Shown here one piece after another: positions 5,505 through 10,000 of a stretch of 10,000 nt of DNA; position 1 is the stretch's first letter; every line of letters starts with the position of its first letter. The DNA is taken from positions 168,568 through 178,567 of the forward strand of contig CAJNDS010000222.1 in the NCBI GenBank assembly GCA_905221605.1, written 5' to 3'. The DNA comes from Symbiodinium natans (Eukaryota > Sar > Dinophyceae > Suessiales > Symbiodiniaceae). The position numbers and the translations under genes are program-made. The notes beneath the pieces were generated by a model. The model was not told the DNA's origin, did not search any database, and saw only the letters and a program-made list of their open reading frames with translations.

Positions 5505-5815
5505 CGAATTCCAAACCCTAACAACCCCAAACCCTAAACCCCGATTAAACCCGGAACCCTAACCCCTAAACCCGAAACTCGATGCATTCAGCCCGAAACC
5601 TTGAACTTTGAACCTTAAACCTTAGGCCATAAGCCTTAAGCCTTAAACCTTAAACCTGAACCCGAAACCCGATGCATTCAACCCGAAAAACCAGACCCTA
5701 AACCCCAAACCCCTAAACCCTAAACCCCAAACCTTAATCACTAAGCCCTAAACCCCAAACCCTAAACCCCAAACCCTAAACCCTAAACCCCAAAATAAAC
5801 CCTAAACCCTAAACA
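5505..5815 (-). repeat. Degenerate CCCTAAA tract
   Basis: About 310 bases of diverged C-rich heptamers (CCCCAAA, CCTTAAA, CCCGAAA). Embedded in it is a 28-bp direct repeat pair (5571-5598, 5661-5688). It ends at the RD/RE island. No gene is seen. The 5384-5504 stretch before it is unique C/A-rich DNA without a recognisable gene. Confidence 0.85.
5571..5688. mobile_element. CCTTAAA-variant array between 28-bp direct repeats
   Basis: 5571-5598 and 5661-5688 match at 26 of 28 bases, with the unique core CGATGCATTCA. Between them lie 62 bases dominated by CCTTAAA, CCTTAGG and CCTTGAA units, unlike the CCCTAAA outside. This is the same architecture as the insertions at 1036, 2884 and 4395, but with a variant repeat unit. 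A segmental duplication within a decayed array is the alternative. Confidence 0.6.
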
Positions 5816-5881
5816 CCATCGGGAAGCGCCTCGATCACCACGATCTCGCTCCTCGCGATCGTCCTCCGAGGCGCAGCTCGA
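5816..5881 (-). CDS. RD/RE-rich coding-like island A
   Basis: The minus strand reads SSCASEDDREERDRGDRGAS and then RW; of the other two frames, one has a stop and the other lacks the RD/RE pattern. GATG|GTGTTT at its 3' end (GT at 5816-5815) could be a donor, and AG at 5878-5877 or nearby an acceptor. The charged repeat pattern matches islands C and D on the same strand. If these are exons of one gene, transcription would run from here toward position 1. This is inference from composition only. Confidence 0.32.
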
Positions 5882-5887
5882 GGTTTA

Positions 5888-6025
5888 GGGCTTAGGGGGC
5901 TTAGGGGCTTAGGGGCTTAGGGGCTTAGGGGCTTAGGGGCTTGGGGGGTTAGGGGCTTAGGGGCTTAGGGGCTTAGGGGGTTAGGGGCTTAGGGGCTTAG
6001 GGGCTTAGGGGGTTAGGGGGTTAGC
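5888..6025 (+). repeat. CTTAGGGG octamer array with 32-bp higher-order unit
   Basis: The period changes from 7 to 8: CTTAGGGG repeated, with GTTAGGGG versions. A 32-bp unit of one GTTAGGGG plus three CTTAGGGG occurs twice without error (5948-5979, 5980-6011), and a third copy begins at 6012. It then returns to TTTAGGG (6030-6056). Confidence 0.9.
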
Positions 6026-6056
6026 GGGTTAGGGGTTTAGGGTTTAGGGTTTAGGG

Positions 6057-6245
6057 TTCTGAGAGTTGAGGGTTTCAGGTTAAGTTCTTCTTAATGAAGA
6101 TTCGGGATTCGGCTTCAGTCCAGGGGTTCTGGGGTTGAGTTTTTGAGGTTTAGGGTTGAGGGTTTAGGGTTCGGGAATGAGGACTCGGGAGGTCGGGTTT
6201 AGGCGTTAGGGTTCAGGGCTTCGGTTGAGGGTTCAATGTTTAGGG
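6057..6245 (+). repeat. Degenerate G-rich telomere-like tract
   Basis: Scattered TTTAGGG, TTGAGGG and TTCAGGG units in unique DNA. From 6246 to about 6470 the sequence is mainly unique and I see no gene. Further weak units occur at 6470-6540. Confidence 0.7.
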
Positions 6246-6369
6246 AAAGTCTGGGCCCTGATAGACTGCAAAGAAGGCTTTGGGCCTGAGGACATTACTT
6301 CACTTGCAGCAGATTACTCTAGGTCTAGGTAGGGTTCATGGGAAGAGTTTTAATCCCTAAATCCCAGCT

Positions 6370-6403
6370 AGCAGGTATAGCGATAGCTATATCGCAAGCT
6401 GCT
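6370..6403. other. Two-part hairpin
   Basis: GCGATA (6380-6385) and TATCGC (6390-6395) pair around a GCTA loop. An outer stem AGCAG (6370-6374) and CTGCT (6399-6403) encloses them with a small internal loop. The region is unique and not coding. It could be a structured RNA element or chance; no tRNA features are present. Confidence 0.35.
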
Positions 6404-6747
6404 TCTACCCCCAGCTATAAGCAACACCACTCAAAGAACCCGCCTTGTAGGCTTTAGGGATTAGGACTCACCTGTTAGGGGTTTGCGGGTTGAGGGTTGA
6501 GGTGCTGAGGGGCTGAGGGATTTAGTTATCAGGGTTCAGAAGAGGTTGATCCAGATGAGAAGCCCTTGTGGAACTTGCCTTTTGGGGGCCCTCTATTGCC
6601 CTTGCTTTGCCACAAAAACAATTCCAGCGGAGGGTACCCAACAAGGCCAGTTTCGAAGACCAACCCAAGGGTGCGGGGTCTGACGCGCATTCAGGCCCCG
6701 AAAGAAACCAGGCTCACACGGGAACCCACCTTAAAGATCGATTCCAG

Positions 6748-7012
6748 CTACTCAGAGACCCAAACTGGCTTCGCTGACTCTGACGCTGTCGAGGCCAATC
6801 TTTGCAGCAAGGCTGCAATTTCCCTGGCTTGCCGTCCGCCAATTTCAAGCCGCCGTCTTTGCAAAGAATTGGACTGGACGCGGTGTTGGTGGAACTTGTG
6901 GATCAGCTCATCCACTCGGTCCTGCTCAAGTGGCCTGTGGCCAGTCTGCCACACTGAAATCTTGCAGCTGGGCCAGCTTGGACCCCACCTCTTTCTGCCG
7001 GAGACCAGGTCC
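6748..7012 (-). pseudogene. Coiled-coil-like protein fragment with frameshift
   Basis: The minus strand from 7012 reads LRQKEVGSKLAQLQDFSVAD and then WPQAT, stopping at TGA 6928-6926. Shifting one base at 6926-6931, the next frame reads LEQDRVDELIHKFHQHRVQS, then LQRRRLEIGGRQAREIAAL and LQRLAS, and ends at a stop 6750-6748. Both parts are rich in Leu, Gln, Arg and Glu with heptad-like spacing, which suggests one helical protein broken by a 1-nt insertion or 2-nt deletion. TTAG at 7016-7013 is a possible acceptor. A plus-strand frame of 150 codons overlaps (6566-7024) but has Ser/Pro/Trp composition typical of an antisense shadow. The family is not recognised. Confidence 0.4.
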
Positions 7013-7029
7013 CTAACCCCCTAACTTCT

Positions 7030-8240
7030 TACTCAGAACTCGAAAGCACGAGGGTGCGGAGGGAGTTCATAACTCGTACCGCACGGAAAGGCTTGCCCAA
7101 ACCCTGAGCCCCAAGACCCTAAAGAGGAAGCGTGTGCACAGAGGACCCTGCCTCCTCGTGATCGGACACTTTCTCCTCCTTGCCACCTGCACCAGGGTTC
7201 TACGAACAGTGGGGTGGGGCCTGCATGTGCTCGAGATCTCAACGCGCTAGGTGTCAGGGCTTTGCGTTGAAAGTGCTTTGGGTGCCGATGATAGGTTAGG
7301 GTTTTTGCTAAACGCAACACACCACAACGACTTGAGAGCCACGGGCTGGGACGAAAGCTCTAGTAGGTCCAGGACTGGGGACACGGAGCTAGCAGGAAGA
7401 GACAGGCGCCGAGAGATCAAAGCGCCGACCCAATTCATGTGGCAAAGTCAAAGGTTAAAGCGAAGCGGTGCTTCAAGTGAGCCACCATGCACAAAAGTAA
7501 CACAAAGTTACAGGAAGTTACACAAGTGTACCTACCGTGTATAGACAGACACGGCCAAAAGCTCGGAGGTCAGACCGACGACACACACGGGTGTTGAAAG
7601 CGGTGTGTCAGATTGTAGCTATGAGGGTGGGGACCCCTGCAAGCGGGGAACAGGAGAAAACTCAACTCGCTTCGTTCATCTGGGCTACAGGGTCAAACAG
7701 GGAGGAGGACCCAGACCAACTGAAGAGGTGCTTCGAGAGTGACCGCAGTTATTGGCGACTGTCGTGCAGACCCTGCTGCGCCTTTTTTTTTGGCATGTTG
7801 GTTCTGCGGCTTCGGGAGGGGTCATTGCCAAGACTCCGCGGGGTGTCTAGGACGAGCAGATTTAGGCCTGCAGCGACCCGCCAAAGCACGCCGCCCCGCG
7901 AGCATCAGCAGCATCAGCCCGGTCCCGCTTCTCCTCGGAGAGGCATAAAAACGAGTCCACGCCGAGGACCCGAAAAATGCTCCAAAAAACCGTTTTGGGC
8001 AACCGCCCTGGGCCCCAAATTCGCCCGGGGACGCCGCGAAAATGTCAGGATTTTTTGACCAGCCCCGCCCCCCCCCACACCCCCCCATGGCTCCGCCCCA
8101 GCGCTGACGCGGTATTAAACGAAAGCTCTCCAGGGGGAGCTTTCGTGACAACCCCCCAAAAGCCAACAGAAAGAAGCACAGTCCTAAGGCTTCTTTTCTG
8201 ATGGCTGCAGCACGCGTTCCCTCGATCACCCTATACCTTG
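7030..8240. other. GC-rich unique region without recognised gene
   Basis: Frames of 95-173 codons are open on both strands (plus: 7251-7544 and 7537-8058; minus: 7822-8229), but all begin at non-ATG codons, overlap each other and show no recognisable domain. The longest plus frame is Arg/Pro/Ser-rich in its second half, as expected from GC-rich DNA. The region contains a T9 run (7783-7791), a C-rich run (8065-8088), a short tandem AGTTACA pattern (about 7505-7525) and a hairpin at 8119-8146. Telomeric repeats are absent here, making it the largest non-telomeric block. Confidence 0.5.
8119..8146. other. Strong 10-bp hairpin
   Basis: ACGAAAGCTC (8119-8128) and GAGCTTTCGT (8137-8146) are exact reverse complements. 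A further T-G and C-G pair leaves a 4-base CAGG loop. An AC-rich, C-rich stretch follows. It does not match the metazoan histone 3' stem-loop. It may be an RNA structure in a transcript end or a foldback remnant. Confidence 0.55.
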
Positions 8241-8245
8241 CAAAT

Positions 8246-8400
8246 CCCTAAACCCTAAACCCTAAAACCCTACACCCTAAACCCTGACCCTACACCCTAA
8301 AACCCTAAAACCTTAAAACCCTAAACCTAAAACCCTACACTCCAAACCCTAAACCCTACACTACACCCTAAGCCCTACATCCTAAAACCCGAAAACTAAA
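8246..8400 (-). repeat. Degenerate CCCTAAA / CCCTAAAA / CCCTACA array
   Basis: C-rich units varying between 7 and 8 bases, with many CCCTACA variants, i.e. an older array than the perfect ones. A dozen bases later it switches to G-rich orientation. Confidence 0.9.
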
Positions 8401-8409
8401 CCAAAGCCA

Positions 8410-8533
8410 TTTAGGGTTTAGGGTTTAGGGTTTAGGGTTTGGGGTTTGGGGTTTAGGGTTTAGGGTTTAGGGTTTAGGGTTTAGGGTTTAGGGTTTAGGG
8501 TTTAGGGTTTGGGGTTTGGGGTTTAGGGTTTAA
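8410..8533 (+). repeat. TTTAGGG array with paired TTTGGGG units
   Basis: Perfect TTTAGGG interrupted twice by two TTTGGGG units. The two TTTGGGG pairs (8438-8451 and 8508-8521) are exactly 70 bp, ten heptamers, apart, suggesting a higher-order unit or a local duplication. Confidence 0.92.
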
Positions 8534-8539
8534 AGGGCA

Positions 8540-8985
8540 ACAGGCATCCCATCAAGAGGTCACTCGTGACCGTGACCAAATGTGCGGAGCACTGGGTGGC
8601 ACTGAAACCACACTGGGAAGAACAGGCCCGCCCCATTTCCCGGCATCTAAAACCCCACAACCCACGCAAACTGCAGGTAAAGGGGACAATTGGGTTGCCC
8701 CAAGGCCTAAAACCTGGAAACTTATCGTCACGTCGAGCTCCGGTGGCATCGTCGCGTCCACGGGCTCCTGGCTGGTGAGGCACATCCTTGCCCGAGGCGA
8801 CGTTAGGACAGCATGCGTCACCACGCCAGTGTCCCTTTTGCCCGCAACTCGCACATGTCGAAGACCTTTTCTTGTCGGCGAGCTCGCCCTATGGCCGTCA
8901 TGGGGTCTACATATCGGTGGCTGGGGGGAAAGCAACTAGCTTCCCTTCACCCTGGGTTCGACACTCCATCCATCCTGAACACCCC
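8540..8985. other. Unique region with overlapping open frames, no recognised gene
   Basis: Several frames of 60-127 codons are open on both strands. The most protein-like is plus 8779-8990, reading PRQCPFCPQLAHVEDLF, then SPYGRHGVYISVAGGK, to a TGA at the start of the next telomeric tract. It contains C-x2-C-x4-H, like part of a CCHC zinc knuckle, but the fourth ligand is Phe. It has no ATG start. I would not annotate a gene here. Confidence 0.3.
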
Positions 8986-9085
8986 TGAACCCTAACCCCT
9001 AAACCCTCAACCCTAACCCCCCAACCCCCAACCCCGAACCCCTAAACCCTAAAACCCTAAACCCGAAAACCCCCAGGCCTAAACC
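8986..9085 (-). repeat. Degenerate CCCTAAA tract
   Basis: CCCTGAA, CCCTCAA, CCCCAAC and CCCTAAAA units without stable register, followed by about 60 bases of unique DNA. Confidence 0.85.
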
Positions 9086-9144
9086 GCGAATCCCTCGAGG
9101 CACAAACTGCTGGATCCTCTAGAGGCACGGGAGCTAGGGTCACC

Positions 9145-9270
9145 CGGTTTAGGGTTTAGGTTGGGTGTAGGGTTAGGGTTTAGGGTTTAGGGCTTAGGGT
9201 TTATGGTTGAGGGTTTAGGGTTTAGGGTTAGGGTTTAGGGTTTAGGGCTTAGGGTTTTTGGTTTAGGGTG
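9145..9270 (+). repeat. TTTAGGG array with six-base TTAGGG units
   Basis: G-rich array including several TTAGGG, CTTAGGG and TTGAGGG variants. It ends at the coiled-coil-like island at 9272. Confidence 0.9.
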
Positions 9271-9271
9271 G

Positions 9272-9334
9272 TCTCGGAAGGCCTGATCCTGATCGGGGCT
9301 GCAGCTCCTTCTCCAGAGCACCCAGCCTTTCAAA
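9272..9334 (-). CDS. Coiled-coil-like coding fragment
   Basis: The minus strand reads FERLGALEKELQPRSGSGL and then PR before a telomeric stop. It is preceded by CCCTAG, so an AG acceptor at the edge of the telomeric DNA could open the exon. The L/E/K spacing is helical and its strand agrees with most islands. Too short to identify. Confidence 0.25.
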
Positions 9335-9339
9335 GCTAG

Positions 9340-9386
9340 GGGTTAGGGCTTTAGGCTTTAGGGTTTAGGGTTTCGGGTTTAGGGTG
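9340..9386 (+). repeat. Short TTTAGGG block
   Basis: Five to six variable G-rich units between the coding-like island and unique AT-richer DNA (9387-9518), where I see no gene. Confidence 0.8.
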
Positions 9387-9518
9387 TAAGAATTCCAAAA
9401 TGAGTCGTACTGCTCTTCATTTCCAGTAAACCTTCTACTGTAATGCTAGTACAGCTCATTGTTAATGATTCCAATGATGCTCGGAATGCGAGCCACGAAG
9501 TTCTAGTAATCTAGACCC

Positions 9519-9612
9519 AAGGAATAAAAAGGGTGCCCATTTTTTGGCTCAGAGGGGCTAAAAAGGGAACCTAAACCCCAAAACATGCGAACAAGGGCCT
9601 ACTCTGGGTCCT
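9519..9612 (+). repeat. Dispersed repeat, copy 2
   Basis: Same-orientation counterpart of 4971-5046: AAGGAATAAAAAGGGTGCCC at the left and AAGGGCCTACTCTGGGTCCT at the right (9593-9612). It is longer in the middle by about 18 bases. The internal CCCATTTTTTGGCTCAG slightly resembles the dinoflagellate spliced leader, probably by chance. Confidence 0.65.
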
Positions 9613-9619
9613 AGTTACC

Positions 9620-9700
9620 TTAAACCTTAAACCCTAAACCCTAAACCCTAAACCCTAAACCCTAAACCCTAAACCCTAAACCCTAAACCCTAAACCCTAA
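9620..9700 (-). repeat. CCCTAAA array
   Basis: One CCTTAAA unit followed by about 11 CCCTAAA units, nearly perfect. No flanking duplication found. Confidence 0.93.
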
Positions 9701-9718
9701 GTAGTAGAATAGTGCAAA

Positions 9719-9811
9719 CGGCTCTTGCGTCTCAGGGCCGGACAGACCCTTCAGGAGCTTTTCAGGCGCAGGCCTCGCTTGAAAGCTGCCGCGCTTGATG
9801 GCCGCAGGGGG
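9719..9811 (+). other. Coding-like island of uncertain frame
   Basis: Between two C-rich arrays, one plus frame reads RLLRLRAGQTLQELF and then RRRPRLKAAALDGRRG before TGA. G|GTGAGG at 9810-9816 is a good donor sequence, and CTCAG at 9731-9735 a possible acceptor. A second plus frame is open over much of the same stretch (VQTALASQGRTD, then PSGAFQAQASLE), so the true frame, or whether it codes at all, is undecided. Confidence 0.2.
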
Positions 9812-9832
9812 TGAGGTCGGGCTCAGGGTGCC

Positions 9833-9885
9833 AAACCCTAAACCCTAAACCCTAAACCCTAAACCCTAAACCCTAAACCCTAAAC
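9833..9885 (-). repeat. CCCTAAA array
   Basis: About 7.5 perfect C-rich units, followed to the window end by 115 bases of unique DNA with no visible gene. Confidence 0.93.
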
Positions 9886-10000
9886 ACTTGCGGGGCTTGG
9901 GGCCAAAAAGACGATTCAAACTTCAAACCTCCCGACTCGGTCCCAAGTGGGGTACCTCCTATGAGGCTTCTATGAGCGCACTAAGTCTTGGTTGTATCAA

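Noticed and set aside
6566-7024. Plus-strand open frame of about 150 codons
   Set aside because: It does not begin at ATG, its Ser/Pro/Trp/Leu composition is shadow-like, and the minus strand of the same DNA reads as a helical Leu/Gln/Arg/Glu protein.
7537-8058. Plus-strand open frame of 173 codons, the longest in its region
   Set aside because: It opens at GTG, overlaps a minus-strand frame, becomes Arg/Pro/Ser-rich as GC-rich DNA does, and has no recognisable motif.
8827-8870. C-x2-C-x4-H pattern suggesting a Gag-type CCHC zinc knuckle
   Set aside because: The fourth ligand position is Phe, and no other retroelement domain, terminal repeat or reverse transcriptase motif is seen nearby.
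9536-9552. CCCATTTTTTGGCTCAG resembles the core of the dinoflagellate spliced leader (CCATTTTGGCTCAAG)
   Set aside because: It needs two extra T, a missing A and has no match further 5'. The sister repeat copy at 4981-5000 lacks the resemblance, so it is probably chance.

Overview
The window looks like a piece of a nuclear eukaryotic genome built around interstitial telomere-type DNA. About a third of it by eye is TTTAGGG/CCCTAAA heptamer arrays, in both orientations and in more than twenty separate blocks. Nothing bacterial is visible: no operons, no Shine-Dalgarno-led genes, no tRNA or rRNA. TTTAGGG is the telomere unit of plants, green algae, dinoflagellates, chromerids and some other algae. 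A dinoflagellate (Symbiodiniaceae-like) is my preferred source. The reasons are the small coding islands lying mostly on one strand, one candidate intron with a GA donor (dinoflagellate introns use GT, GC and GA), and a WWE-domain fragment. This is inference; no marker gene fixes the taxon.

Layout: 1-1560 holds a broken WWE-domain gene on the minus strand, with a 72-nt candidate GT-AG intron, a frameshift, and a telomeric array (1050-1165) inserted into an exon between 14-bp direct repeats. 1680-6060 is a dense mosaic of telomeric arrays. Between them lie short islands that read as protein on the minus strand: RD/RE-rich pieces near 1710, 3290, 4890 and 5850, and other peptides near 2790, 2880, 3690 and 4450. 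One lysine-rich pair of frames is on the plus strand near 4032-4236. 6060-7030 is degenerate telomeric DNA followed by a coiled-coil-like minus-strand coding fragment with a frameshift. 7030-8240 and 8535-8985 are GC-rich unique DNA with open frames but no recognised gene. 8240-10000 returns to alternating arrays with one more minus-strand coiled-coil fragment (9272-9334).

The main result is that three telomeric arrays (1050-1165, 4418-4455, 2926-3059) and one CCTTAAA-variant array (5599-5660) lie between direct repeats of non-telomeric sequence of 14, 20-23, 36 and 28 bp. In two cases, deleting the array plus one repeat copy rejoins a continuous reading frame. The arrays therefore behave like insertions with target-site duplication. 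In two cases the duplicated target also supplies possible splice sites (GA-AG at 1169-1040, GT-AG at 3083-2903) whose removal would restore the pre-insertion sequence exactly. That raises the possibility of telomere-repeat-derived intron gain.

No complete, uninterrupted gene can be defended here. Coding entries are fragments or probable pseudogenes, and their functions are mostly unknown.
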